Shown: in pieces, positions 51,434 through 59,859 of the stretch
How the letters are laid out: every line of letters starts with the position of its first letter
Position numbering within the stretch: the first letter of the stretch is position 1
NCBI GenBank assembly: GCA_947258705.1
Contig: CAMYJA010000004.1
Span: forward strand, 1 to 64,000
Length of the DNA: 64,000 bases
Direction: 5' to 3'
From: an uncultured Hyphomicrobiaceae bacterium
Lineage (GTDB): Bacteria > Pseudomonadota > Alphaproteobacteria > Rhizobiales > CAMYJA01
Program-made: the position numbers and the translations under genes
Notes under the pieces: model-generated
The model's input: the letters and a program-made list of their open reading frames with translations, nothing else
Database searches by the model: none
Told to the model about the DNA's origin: nothing

Positions 51434-53629
51434 TCAATTGGGCCGGCCGGGCCGGGCCTGAGCGCCTATGGCGGGCGCGGGAGTGTCCGCCCCCGGCCGG
51501 CCGGTGCTGTTTTCAGGCAATATGCCGCTCCTGGATTTAAAGGTTTGAGCGAGCTCTTTCATGATAGACAAGGTTTTTTTAGGCATGATTGTTTTGTCGC
51601 TTTGCTTCTTGATGGCCAAAGTCGGGTTGTTTCGCTTTAACAGCGCCAGACGCTGACGTTCGGCTATTTGATTGGGATGAAGGGGCAGGCCCGGTATCTG
51701 CGGTATGTTCGGGTCGGCATGGGCGAGGGTCATGAAATTTTTCCACGTCATGGCGGGCAGACTGCCGCCGGTCACGCGGTTGGTCGGTCGGAAGTTGTCA
51801 TTGCCGAACCAGACGCCGGTTACGTATTTTCCGGTGTATCCCATGAACCAGGCGTCCTTGTAGCCCGAACTCGTACCGGTTTTTCCCGCAGCCGTGGTAA
51901 AGTCAAGGAAGGCCCTGCGGCCCGTTCCCGCTGTCATGACCTGGCCGAGCATGTAATTGAGGTTCTGCACGACTTCGGGATCGACGAGCTGTTCCGCCGG
52001 CGGCTCGTCACGCGCGCGAGAATATATAACGTCGCCATTGGTGGTGAGCAGCTCCGTTACGCCGTAAGGATAGGCGGATTTTCCGCCATTGGCGAAAACG
52101 GCATAGCCGCCTGTGTGGTAAAGCGGTGGAATGCCGACATCCCCGAGCGCCATGGAGCAGGTCTTTTTGACCCATTTCAGTCCAAATTTCCTGACATTGG
52201 CCAATACTTTTTCGCGCCCGACCGAGAGGGAAAGCTTGACCGCAACCGTGTTGAGAGACTTTGCCAGGGCCGTCGTCATGGTCATACGCCCGCGATAGCC
52301 GCCCGAATAATTTCTCGGCGACCAGCGGCCGCATGAGACAAAGCCGTCCACGACGATCGAATTCGGCCGGTAGCCGTTTTCGAGCGCGGTGAGATAGACA
52401 TAGGGCTTGAAAGAGGAGCCGGGCTGCCGGAAAGCATGTGCGGCACGATTGAACTGGCTTTCACCATAGTCCTTGCCGCCGACCATGGCCTTGACGGCCC
52501 CGTCGGTTTCCATCGCGACCAGAGCCGCCTGATCGACGGAATAGGACCGGCCGGACTGGCGGAACGTGGTCGTGACGGCTTCCTCGGCGGCTTTTTGAAG
52601 CCGGAGATCTATGGTGGTGCGCGCGGTCAGCACATATTTGTTTTTCCCCTCCGCCAGGCGCTGTACTTCCTCGAAAATCCAGTCGAGAAAATAGTCGGGG
52701 CTATCGGGATTGCGGGTGATGACGATTTGGGCGGGATTGAGCCGGGCGCCGTGCACCTGGCCTTCCGTCATGAATCCCGCTTCGACGAGGTTCGACAGAA
52801 CTTCATTGGTCCGGGCGCGGGAGGCGGCCAGGTTCACATGCGGCGCATATTTGCTGGGCGCCTTGAACAGGCCGGCCAGAATGGCCGATTCGGAGAGGGT
52901 CAGGTCGCGAACGGATTTGGCAAAATAATATTTGGACGCGGCTTCGATGCCGAATGTGCCGCCGCCCATATAGGCACGGTCGAGATAGAGCTTGAGGATC
53001 TCTTCCTTGGATAAATGGGTTTCCAGCCATATGGCCAGAAACGCTTCCTTGATCTTGCGGTCGAGGGACCGCTCAGACGTCAGAAAGAGGTTTTTCGCCA
53101 ATTGCTGGGTGACCGAGCTGCCGCCCTGAACGACGCCGCTGGCGCGAAGGTTAGCCAGCAGGGCGCGAAACGTGCCGACGACGTCAATGCCGAAATGGCT
53201 GAAAAAACGCCGGTCCTCGGTCGCCAGGGTGGCCTTGATCAGATGATCCGGCACCTCGTCCAGGGGGACGGCATCGCTGTGCAATATGCCGCGTTTGCCG
53301 ATCTCCTTGCCGTTGATGTCGAGGATAGTGATGCTGTACTGGCCGGTCGCGCGCCAGTTGCCCTTATCGATCTCGAGAAATGCCGGCATGGCGAGCGCAA
53401 GCAGGACAGCCAGTCCGCCGGTGCCGAGGGTCAGGGCCTCGGAAAATATTTCATTGATAATCCGCTTATAACCGCTCAAGCGAAAGCGGGCGAAAAAGCT
53501 GGAAGCGATATTCCAATACTCCTTCAGCTCCTGCCAGCTTTCGAAGAGATAGGAATCAATCCATGAATCAAGCGCCAGCCAATTGAACGACCGGCCGCGT
53601 CCGCCTTTTCTGAAGATCCATTTGCTCAT
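51434..53629 (-). CDS. PBP1A-family bifunctional penicillin-binding protein
   Basis: 731 residues. A membrane segment (about 75-90), a glycosyltransferase domain with EDRRFFSHFGIDVVGTFRAL near 137 and GGSSVTQQLAKNLFL, KEAFLAIWLETHLSKEEILK, and a transpeptidase domain with nucleophile SSFK in RQPGSSFKPYVY, SLN in LAKSLNTVAVKLS and KTGTSSGYKDAWF. Polymerises and cross-links peptidoglycan in the periplasm. The last 60 residues are Pro/Ala/Gly-rich. In Hyphomicrobiales a PBP gene is commonly found next to the GTA cluster (from memory). Confidence 0.95.
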   Translation of the reverse strand: MSKWIFRKGGRGRSFNWLALDSWIDSYLFESWQELKEYWNIASSFFARFRLSGYKRIINEIFSEALTLGTGGLAVLLALAMPAFLEIDKGNWRATGQYSITILDINGKEIGKRGILHSDAVPLDEVPDHLIKATLATEDRRFFSHFGIDVVGTFRALLANLRASGVVQGGSSVTQQLAKNLFLTSERSLDRKIKEAFLAIWLETHLSKEEILKLYLDRAYMGGGTFGIEAASKYYFAKSVRDLTLSESAILAGLFKAPSKYAPHVNLAASRARTNEVLSNLVEAGFMTEGQVHGARLNPAQIVITRNPDSPDYFLDWIFEEVQRLAEGKNKYVLTARTTIDLRLQKAAEEAVTTTFRQSGRSYSVDQAALVAMETDGAVKAMVGGKDYGESQFNRAAHAFRQPGSSFKPYVYLTALENGYRPNSIVVDGFVSCGRWSPRNYSGGYRGRMTMTTALAKSLNTVAVKLSLSVGREKVLANVRKFGLKWVKKTCSMALGDVGIPPLYHTGGYAVFANGGKSAYPYGVTELLTTNGDVIYSRARDEPPAEQLVDPEVVQNLNYMLGQVMTAGTGRRAFLDFTTAAGKTGTSSGYKDAWFMGYTGKYVTGVWFGNDNFRPTNRVTGGSLPAMTWKNFMTLAHADPNIPQIPGLPLHPNQIAERQRLALLKRNNPTLAIKKQSDKTIMPKKTLSIMKELAQTFKSRSGILPENSTGRPGADTPAPAIGAQARPGRPN

Positions 53630-53805
53630 GTGGTTGTTATCGTGCTCATATCACAAACCGATCACACAAACCGGTGCTGAGACCGGCCCGGATATCATAT
53701 TCTTACGTTGCGATTCACGCATGTGGCGATTCGCGCATGTGTTGATTCACGCAGAATACATGAAATTATGACTTTAAGCGTCAATCGTCGAATAAAAACT
53801 GCATC

Positions 53806-54252
53806 ATGATTGATTTTTGGAAAAGCAAGAGCCTCAGTGAAATGACGGCCGAGGAATGGGAGCTTTTATGCGACGGTTGCGGACGCTGTTGCCTGGTGCG
53901 GCTCGAGGACGAGGAGAGCGGGGAGGTGTTCACGACGAAACTGGCGTGCAAGAAACTCGATATCTCCAAGTGCCGCTGCAAATCCTATGAACGGCGCCAT
54001 GAACTGGTTCCGGACTGCATTGCGCTGTCGCCGGACAATATCGGCGAACTTTCCTGGATGCCATTGAGTTGCGCCTATCGCAGGCTGGCCGAAGGGCGGG
54101 GGCTGGCGTGGTGGCACCCGCTTGTATCGGGCAATGCCGATAGCGTGCACGATGCGGGCATATCCGTCAGGGGCTGGGCGGTCTGTGAAGACAGTTTCGA
54201 TTCTAGTAAATATGAGAACTATATCTATGATTACGAAAAACATCACAAGTAA
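53806..54252 (+). CDS. YcgN-family cysteine-cluster protein
   Basis: 148 residues. CDGCGRCCLVRLEDEE near 22 and a later LSCAYRR ... WAVCEDS give the YcgN/UPF0260 Cys pattern (also C with KCRCKS), probably binding a metal. Cytosolic, function unknown. It is directly before the GTA operon and reads towards it. Confidence 0.92.
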   Translation: MIDFWKSKSLSEMTAEEWELLCDGCGRCCLVRLEDEESGEVFTTKLACKKLDISKCRCKSYERRHELVPDCIALSPDNIGELSWMPLSCAYRRLAEGRGLAWWHPLVSGNADSVHDAGISVRGWAVCEDSFDSSKYENYIYDYEKHHK

Positions 54253-54286
54253 TAATAAATAAATACAAAAATAAATAAATTAATAC

Positions 54287-54315
54287 TTGACACCGTAACG
54301 CTAGATCTGTATAAG
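54287..54315 (+). promoter_or_regulatory. Sigma-70-type promoter upstream of GTA cluster
   Basis: TTGACA (54287-54292), 17-nt spacer, then TATAAG (54310-54315): a -35 identical to consensus and a -10 differing at one place. It lies 87 nt before the first GTA gene, within an AT-rich run (54250-54290). Confidence 0.7.
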
Positions 54316-54401
54316 TATGGCATGATCACAATATTGCGGCAGTAAATACAAAACCTTGTATCCCAGCCTTTCAATTCACAATTGCGTTTCCTGATCATTC
54401 G

Positions 54402-55007
54402 ATGGGGCGGAACAGCAAAAAGGTGTGGGTGACCGTCAGGCGCCTTTACGAAAAGCATATAGGAACGGTCGCGGATATCTGCGCTGAGTACGATATTACC
54501 GTGGCGGCACTTTATTACCGCGCCGGCAAAGAGGGCTGGAAAAAACGCGGCAGGCGACGGTGCAACCTAGTAGCCGGACCATCGACGAAGAACATTTCGA
54601 AGAAAACCGCGAAGAAGAGCGCCGACGCCGAGAAAGGCGAGCGGGTGGAAAAGGGTGCGCGGAGTGAGAGCGCTCCCCCCGGTTTGCCGAGCGTTGGCGT
54701 GCGGTTGTACGAGGTGCTTGAATTGAAGCTTGAGGAAATCGAAGGACGCATCGCGCGGGGCGACAGGCTGACACCGGAGGAAAACGAGCGGGAGCAAAGA
54801 GTGATTGGTAACTTGATCAGGAATTTTGACAAGCTGACGGAATTTAATGAGCGACGAAAACGGGGAACGTCAAAACGGGGAGCATCCGGAGGACGCGGCG
54901 CGGGGGGCAGCGGACAGGACACGGATCTTTCAAAACTCAACGCGGTGCAGTTCCGCGAGGAAATTGCACGACGCATTAGGATGTTTGAAGCAACACGAAA
55001 GTCTTGA
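54402..55007 (+). CDS. GTA small terminase subunit-like protein (g1)
   Basis: 201 residues. The N-terminus has an HTH (VRRLYEKHIGTVADICAEYD, then ITVAALYYRAGKEGWKKRG) like small terminases that select DNA; the middle is Lys/Ser/Gly-rich, and the end LSKLNAVQFREEIARRIRMF is reminiscent of GTA TerS C-termini. It is longer than the roughly 100-residue Rhodobacter protein. In a GTA, TerS lacks phage pac specificity, so random host DNA is packaged. The frame overlaps the large-terminase gene. Confidence 0.7.
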   Translation: MGRNSKKVWVTVRRLYEKHIGTVADICAEYDITVAALYYRAGKEGWKKRGRRRCNLVAGPSTKNISKKTAKKSADAEKGERVEKGARSESAPPGLPSVGVRLYEVLELKLEEIEGRIARGDRLTPEENEREQRVIGNLIRNFDKLTEFNERRKRGTSKRGASGGRGAGGSGQDTDLSKLNAVQFREEIARRIRMFEATRKS

Positions 55008-56292
55008 CCATTTTCTGGCTCGGCTCGAGCCGGCCGAGGTCGAACGGATCTGGTACGATTGGCAGGTCTGGGCGCGCGACGACCAACTGCCTCCGCACAC
55101 CGGCGGCAATGGCGGCGGATGGCGGAACTGGCTGGTTTTGGGCGGGCGGGGTGCGGGCAAGACGCGGACAGGCGCGGAATGGGTGCGCTCGCAGGCGCTG
55201 GGCATCGCACCGCTCGCCGATGAGGTGTCTCAGCGCATAGCGCTGGTGGGCGAGACGATTGCCGCGGTGCGCTCGGTAATGATCGAAGGGGTGTCGGGCC
55301 TTCTGGCGGTGCATCCGGATCATGAACGGCCCAAATTCGAGCCGTCCAAGCTGCAACTTGTCTGGCCCAACGGCACGATCGGTCAGATTTTTTCCGCCGA
55401 AAATCCGGCGGGGCTCAGAGGGCCGCAATTTGCCGCTGCATGGTGCGACGAGATCTGCAAATGGCGCCACGGCATCGAGACCTGGGACATGCTGCAGTTC
55501 GGATTGCGGCTCGGCCGCGCGCCGCGCGTGGTGGTGACGACAACGCCGAAACCTATCGCGCTCTTGAAGAGAATAATGATCAGCCCCTCGACGGTGACGA
55601 GCCGGGCATCGACAATTGCCAATGAAGCGAATTTATCATCGGCCTTTCTCGAGGAGGTGACGCGGCGCTACGGCAATTCGCGGCTCGGACGGCAGGAACT
55701 TGACGGCGAGCTTATCGAGGACCGGGAGGATGCGCTTTGGATACGTGACTGGTTCGAGCAGTCGCGGGTGCGGGACGTGCCGCAACTGGCGCGGATCGTG
55801 GTGGCGGTGGACCCGCCGGTCTCAAGCGGATCGCGCGCCGATGCCTGCGGTATCATCGTCGCGGGGCGGGGATTCGACAAGCGGGCCTATGTTCTGGCGG
55901 ACCGGTCGACGCGCGGGCAGTTGCCGCTTGACTGGGCGAAGGAAGTTGTGGCGGCTTACGGTGCTTTTTCAGGCGACTGCATTGTCGCCGAGGTGAACCA
56001 GGGCGGCGAACTGGTCGAGAACCTGCTGCGGCAGGTGAATCCGGGTGTGCCTGTCAAGAAAGTGCATGCGACGCGCGGGAAATGGGTGCGGGCCGAGCCG
56101 ATTTCGGCGCTTTACGGGCGTGGCCTCGTTTCGCATGTGGGCGGGCTTGAAAGGCTCGAGGACCAGCTATGCGATTTTGGCCCCAACGGGCTGTCATCGG
56201 GTCGAAGTCCGGACCGGCTTGACGCACTTGTGTGGGCTCTGACGGAGTTGATGCTGGGCGGATCTACGGATCCGAAAATCAGGCTTGTCTGA
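54985..56292 (+). CDS. GTA large terminase subunit TerL (g2)
   Basis: About 435 residues. Walker A LGGRGAGKTRTGAEW near 44, a Walker B-like AAWCDEICKW near 145, and a C-terminal nuclease part with VVAVDPPVSSGSRADACG and VAEVNQGGELVENLL. Packages DNA into the capsid. The start is uncertain: TTG 54985 or TTG 54964 keep a small overlap with g1, while ATG 54847 would overlap it by 160 nt. Conserved text begins with LARLEPAEVERIWYDWQVWA, just after 54985. A hairpin module separates it from the portal gene. Confidence 0.92.
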   Translation: MKQHESLDHFLARLEPAEVERIWYDWQVWARDDQLPPHTGGNGGGWRNWLVLGGRGAGKTRTGAEWVRSQALGIAPLADEVSQRIALVGETIAAVRSVMIEGVSGLLAVHPDHERPKFEPSKLQLVWPNGTIGQIFSAENPAGLRGPQFAAAWCDEICKWRHGIETWDMLQFGLRLGRAPRVVVTTTPKPIALLKRIMISPSTVTSRASTIANEANLSSAFLEEVTRRYGNSRLGRQELDGELIEDREDALWIRDWFEQSRVRDVPQLARIVVAVDPPVSSGSRADACGIIVAGRGFDKRAYVLADRSTRGQLPLDWAKEVVAAYGAFSGDCIVAEVNQGGELVENLLRQVNPGVPVKKVHATRGKWVRAEPISALYGRGLVSHVGGLERLEDQLCDFGPNGLSSGRSPDRLDALVWALTELMLGGSTDPKIRLV

Positions 56293-56331
56293 TTATGCTT
56301 AGAGGTGTTTTTTTGCCTCGGGTTTTGTTTT

Positions 56332-56430
56332 TCGCTTACGGGTGTTTGTTTTGCCTCACGTGCTGTTCGCCGTTACACGGCGGCACTCCGGCGGGGCGGC
56401 ACTTAGTGCCGAGACGCGCCACTCAGTGGC
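56332..56430. repeat. Mosaic hairpin repeat module M1, copy C, inside GTA operon
   Basis: 56347-56396 is nearly identical (one substitution) to the same part of copies A and B, then the variable hairpin CGGCAC-TTA-GTGCCG at 56397-56411 replaces GGGCC-TAA-GGCCC. It is followed by GCCAC-TCA-GTGGC (56418-56430). The 177-nt spacer between terminase and portal holds nothing else. Confidence 0.9.
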
Positions 56431-56469
56431 AGCGCTGTTGAAGATATCAAATAGAACCGGGATTTTTTA

Positions 56470-57720
56470 ATGCCATCATTTATGGATGCTATTTTGCGCG
56501 CCCTGGGGCGTTCGGCCCTCAATGGCGGAGCGGTCAAAAGCAGCAAGGGCGGGCCCTTGATCGCACTTTCCAATGTCGGCCAGCCGGTCTGGTCGCCGCG
56601 CGACTATGGTGCGTTTGCACGCGAAGGATTCATGCAGAACGCCGTGGTTTACCGATGCGTGCGGATGATCGCGGAGGCGGCCGCCTCGGTGCCCCTGGTT
56701 TTAAACGAAGGGGAGACGCGATTGAGCGAGCATCCTCTCCTGCGGCTCATCGGACAACCCAACGAGCTGCAATGCGGGCCGGATTTCCTCGAGGCGTGGT
56801 ACGGATTTCTGCTGATTGCGGGGAATTCATATATCGAGGCGGTTTCGGTCGGCAGCGACGTGCGGGAGCTGCATGTACTCCGGCCCGACAGGATTAAGGT
56901 CGTGCCCGGTGCGGACGGATGGCCGGAGGCGTTCGAATATTCGGTCAATGGCCGATCGGTGCGGTTCATTCAGGGGCAATCCTCCGGCGTGCGCCCGATA
57001 TTGCACCAGAGCTTTTTTCATCCCCTCAACGATCATTACGGGGCAAGCCCCATAGAGGCGGCGGCATCGGCCATCGACATTCATAATGCGGCGAGCGCCT
57101 GGAACAAGGCGCTTCTCGACAATTCGGCGCGGCCATCGGGCGCGCTTGTCTATGCGTCGGCGGACGGCAATCTGACGGGCGACCAATATGACAGGCTCAG
57201 GACGCAGCTCGAGGAGAATTATCAAGGCGCGGGAAATGCGGGGCGGCCGCTCCTGCTCGAAGGCGGGCTCGACTGGAAGTCGATGGGATTCAGTCCAAAG
57301 GACATGGATTTTATCGAGGCGAAATATGTCGCGGCCCGGGAGATCGCTCTGGCACTCGGCGTGCCGCCCATGCTGCTCGGTATTCCGGGCGACAACACCT
57401 ATTCGAATTATCAGGAGGCCAACCGCAATTTCTGGCGACAGGCGGTTTTGCCGCTTGTTCACAAGACCTGCAAGGCGCTTTCGGGATGGCTGGGCCCGGA
57501 GTTTGGCAGCGGGCTGGTTTTTACTCCCGATGTTGAAAATATCGACGGCTTGTCGTCCGAACGGGAGGCGCTCTGGAAGCGGGTGCGGGAGGCTGATTTT
57601 CTCACGGTTAACGAAAAACGCGCGGCTGTCGGGTTTGGCCCGGTCGCCGGTGGCGATGCCTTGAGGCAGCAGGGAGAAGGATTTCCTGTAATCGCCGGGC
57701 CAAGCGGAGAAGGAGAATAA
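56470..57720 (+). CDS. GTA portal protein (HK97 family, g3)
   Basis: 416 residues. HK97-type portal: YRCVRMIAEAAASVPLVLNE near 58, LLRLIGQPNELQCGPDFLEA, then a central SGALVYASADGNLTGDQYDRL and VPPMLLGIPGDNTYSNYQEA near 300. Forms the DNA gateway of the capsid. The next gene starts 7 nt on, as in the Rhodobacter cluster. Confidence 0.94.
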   Translation: MPSFMDAILRALGRSALNGGAVKSSKGGPLIALSNVGQPVWSPRDYGAFAREGFMQNAVVYRCVRMIAEAAASVPLVLNEGETRLSEHPLLRLIGQPNELQCGPDFLEAWYGFLLIAGNSYIEAVSVGSDVRELHVLRPDRIKVVPGADGWPEAFEYSVNGRSVRFIQGQSSGVRPILHQSFFHPLNDHYGASPIEAAASAIDIHNAASAWNKALLDNSARPSGALVYASADGNLTGDQYDRLRTQLEENYQGAGNAGRPLLLEGGLDWKSMGFSPKDMDFIEAKYVAAREIALALGVPPMLLGIPGDNTYSNYQEANRNFWRQAVLPLVHKTCKALSGWLGPEFGSGLVFTPDVENIDGLSSEREALWKRVREADFLTVNEKRAAVGFGPVAGGDALRQQGEGFPVIAGPSGEGE

Positions 57721-57726
57721 ACCGGA

Positions 57727-58464
57727 ATGGCAGTTCAAATGCAGCAGATGATGAAGGGCAAGGCGGCGGAGACGAAATTCGCACCTCTCGATTTCAAGTC
57801 TGTCAGAAGCGACGGCACATTTGAGGGATATGCCGCATTGTTCGACAAAGAGGACCTGGCCCGGGATGTCGTGCTCAGGGGCGCCTTTCGCGACTGCCTG
57901 CGCAGGCGCAGCGTCAAGGATATCAAACTCCTTTTTCAACACGACCCCAATCAGCCGATCGGCATCTGGGAGACTATTTCGGAGGATCACAGGGGGCTTT
58001 ACGTGAAGGGCCGGCTGATGCTCGACGTCGCGCGGGCACGGGAAGTGCTGGCGCTGATGCTGTCGGGCGCGCTGGACGGATTGTCGATCGGATTCCGCAC
58101 CCTCAAAGGCATCCGCGACAGATCGACCGGCCGGCGGCTTTTGAAGAAGATCGATCTTTGGGAAATTTCGGTCGTGACATTTCCGATGATGCCCGAGGCG
58201 AGAATATCGGCGGTCCACAATGGGGGCGCCGGAGCGGGAGACAGAAAATCATCGGTTTCAGATCTTACGGAAAGGGAATTCGAGCGCTGGCTTACGCGGG
58301 ACGCTGGGTTTACGCGCTCACAGGCCCGAACGGTTATCCGGTCGGGATTCAAGTCGCTCACGCGCAAGCTGGACGCTGCCGGTGAGAGTGGAGATGAGAC
58401 CAGGCTGCTGCGGGCTATGCGGCACGTCTGCGAGCTCATGAACGGTATGGAAACAGGAATATAA
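57727..58464 (+). CDS. GTA prohead protease (HK97 family, g4)
   Basis: 245 residues. Protease core FKSVRSDGTFEGYAALFDKE near 20, the His in LLFQHDPNQPIG near 77 and the Ser in ALDGLSIGFRT near 120 form the HK97-type catalytic set. The C-terminal extension (LTEREFERWLTRDAGFTRSQ, ARTVIRSGFKSL) is as in GTA proteases. Cleaves the capsid delta domain during maturation. Confidence 0.93.
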   Translation: MAVQMQQMMKGKAAETKFAPLDFKSVRSDGTFEGYAALFDKEDLARDVVLRGAFRDCLRRRSVKDIKLLFQHDPNQPIGIWETISEDHRGLYVKGRLMLDVARAREVLALMLSGALDGLSIGFRTLKGIRDRSTGRRLLKKIDLWEISVVTFPMMPEARISAVHNGGAGAGDRKSSVSDLTEREFERWLTRDAGFTRSQARTVIRSGFKSLTRKLDAAGESGDETRLLRAMRHVCELMNGMETGI

Positions 58465-58467
58465 TTT

Positions 58468-59706
58468 ATGGAAAAAATTGAGAACAAGGCTGCGTCCACG
58501 GGTGAAATCGCGGATGCATTTGATGATTTCATGCATGCGTTTGAAGCGTTCAGGCATGAGAATGACGAAAGGCTCCGGCAGGTTGAAAAGCGGAAATCCT
58601 CGGATGTCGTTACCACCGAAAAGCTCGACAGGATCAACGACGCGATCGATGAGCACCGCAGGCTGGTCGATGACCTGGTATTGAAAGCAGCGCGGCCGGG
58701 ACGGGGAACGGGCGGTCCTGCATCCGGCCTGACGCTGAAACACAGGCATGCGTTTGACGGCTATATCCGCAAGGGTGAGGCAGGCGAGCTGCGGGCGCTG
58801 GAGGAAAAAGCGCTGAGTGCGGGCTCGGATCCGGACGGCGGTTATCTCGTGCCGGACGAAACGGAAGCCAGCGTGATCAGCTCGCTCAAGGATATTTCTC
58901 CCATTCGTTCCATTGCGGGCGTCCGGCAGGTAAGCGGTTCGGTGTTCAAGAAGCCGTTCTCCATATCAGGACCGGGCACTGGCTGGGTCGGCGAGACGGA
59001 TGCGCGGCCCGAGACGACGGCGCCGACACTGGCAGAGCTGACATTTCCGACCATGGAGCTTTATGCCATGCCGGCGGCGACACCGACATTGCTCGACGAC
59101 GCCGCGGTCAATATCGACGAATGGATCGCGCAGGAAGTGAGTACCGCCTTTGCCGAACAGGAGGGCGCCGCATTCGTCAATGGCGACGGGATCAACAAGC
59201 CGAGGGGCTTTGTCGATTATCCGAAAGTGGCCAACACTACCTGGAGCTGGGGCAATGTCGGATATATCGCCACCGGGACGGATGGTGCGTTCGATGCGGT
59301 TAATCCGGTCGACGATCTCATCGATCTCGTCTATTCGGTCAAGGCCGGATACAGGTCGAATGCGAACTGGGTCATGAACCGTGCGACCCAGGCGGAAATC
59401 CGGAAAATCAAGGATGCGGACGGAAATTACATCTGGCAGCCGAGCGTGGCACCGGGTAGCGCGCCGACGCTTCTTAACACACCAATCGTGGAAGCTGAGG
59501 ACATGCCGGATATCGCGTCCGATGCCTTCGCGATCGCTTATGGCGATTTCAATCGCGGATATCTGATTGTCGACCGTCTCGGCATCCGGGTGCTTCGCGA
59601 TCCATACAGCTCGAAACCCTATGTGTTGTTCTATACGACCAAACGCGTAGGCGGCGGCGTGCAGGATTTCGACGCCATCAAGTTCATGAAATTCGGTCTT
59701 TCATGA
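58468..59706 (+). CDS. GTA major capsid protein (HK97 family, g5)
   Basis: 412 residues. The N-terminal 90 are a charged coiled-coil delta domain (IADAFDDFMHAFEAFRHEND) removed by g4. The mature core contains PLSFKRHAFDGYIRKG-like LTLKHRHAFDGYIRKG, GSDPDGGYLVPDETEASVIS, and GINKPRGFVDYPKVANTTWS. Immediately downstream of the protease (3-nt gap). Confidence 0.96.
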   Translation: MEKIENKAASTGEIADAFDDFMHAFEAFRHENDERLRQVEKRKSSDVVTTEKLDRINDAIDEHRRLVDDLVLKAARPGRGTGGPASGLTLKHRHAFDGYIRKGEAGELRALEEKALSAGSDPDGGYLVPDETEASVISSLKDISPIRSIAGVRQVSGSVFKKPFSISGPGTGWVGETDARPETTAPTLAELTFPTMELYAMPAATPTLLDDAAVNIDEWIAQEVSTAFAEQEGAAFVNGDGINKPRGFVDYPKVANTTWSWGNVGYIATGTDGAFDAVNPVDDLIDLVYSVKAGYRSNANWVMNRATQAEIRKIKDADGNYIWQPSVAPGSAPTLLNTPIVEAEDMPDIASDAFAIAYGDFNRGYLIVDRLGIRVLRDPYSSKPYVLFYTTKRVGGGVQDFDAIKFMKFGLS

Positions 59707-59735
59707 TCAATCAGCGATCCATGAACTGATCGGGT

Positions 59736-59842
59736 TCGGTTCGCGCGGACAGGTTTCCGGGCCTCTCCTTCCAGAAGCCACACGCCGGAATGCGATCTCT
59801 GGTGGTTTTTCCTCCAGAGGTGGCGCCTGGCGCGCGAACCGA
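59736..59842 (+). ncRNA. Three-way-junction RNA element between capsid and connector genes
   Basis: A perfect 12-bp stem TCGGTTCGCGCG (59736-59747) / CGCGCGAACCGA (59831-59842) encloses hairpin TTCCGG / CCGGAA (59755-59760 and 59785-59790) and hairpin CTCTGG / CCAGAG (59797-59802 and 59814-59819). A T-rich run follows (59843-59858), up to the next start. No codon frame passes through. It could be an attenuator, processing site or decay block in the GTA mRNA (inference). Confidence 0.65.
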
Positions 59843-59859
59843 TTTTTCAATCTTTTTTT

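Noticed and set aside
56827-58218. 463-codon open frame antisense to portal and protease
   Set aside because: The plus-strand frames are clear GTA genes with the right order; the antisense text has no domains.
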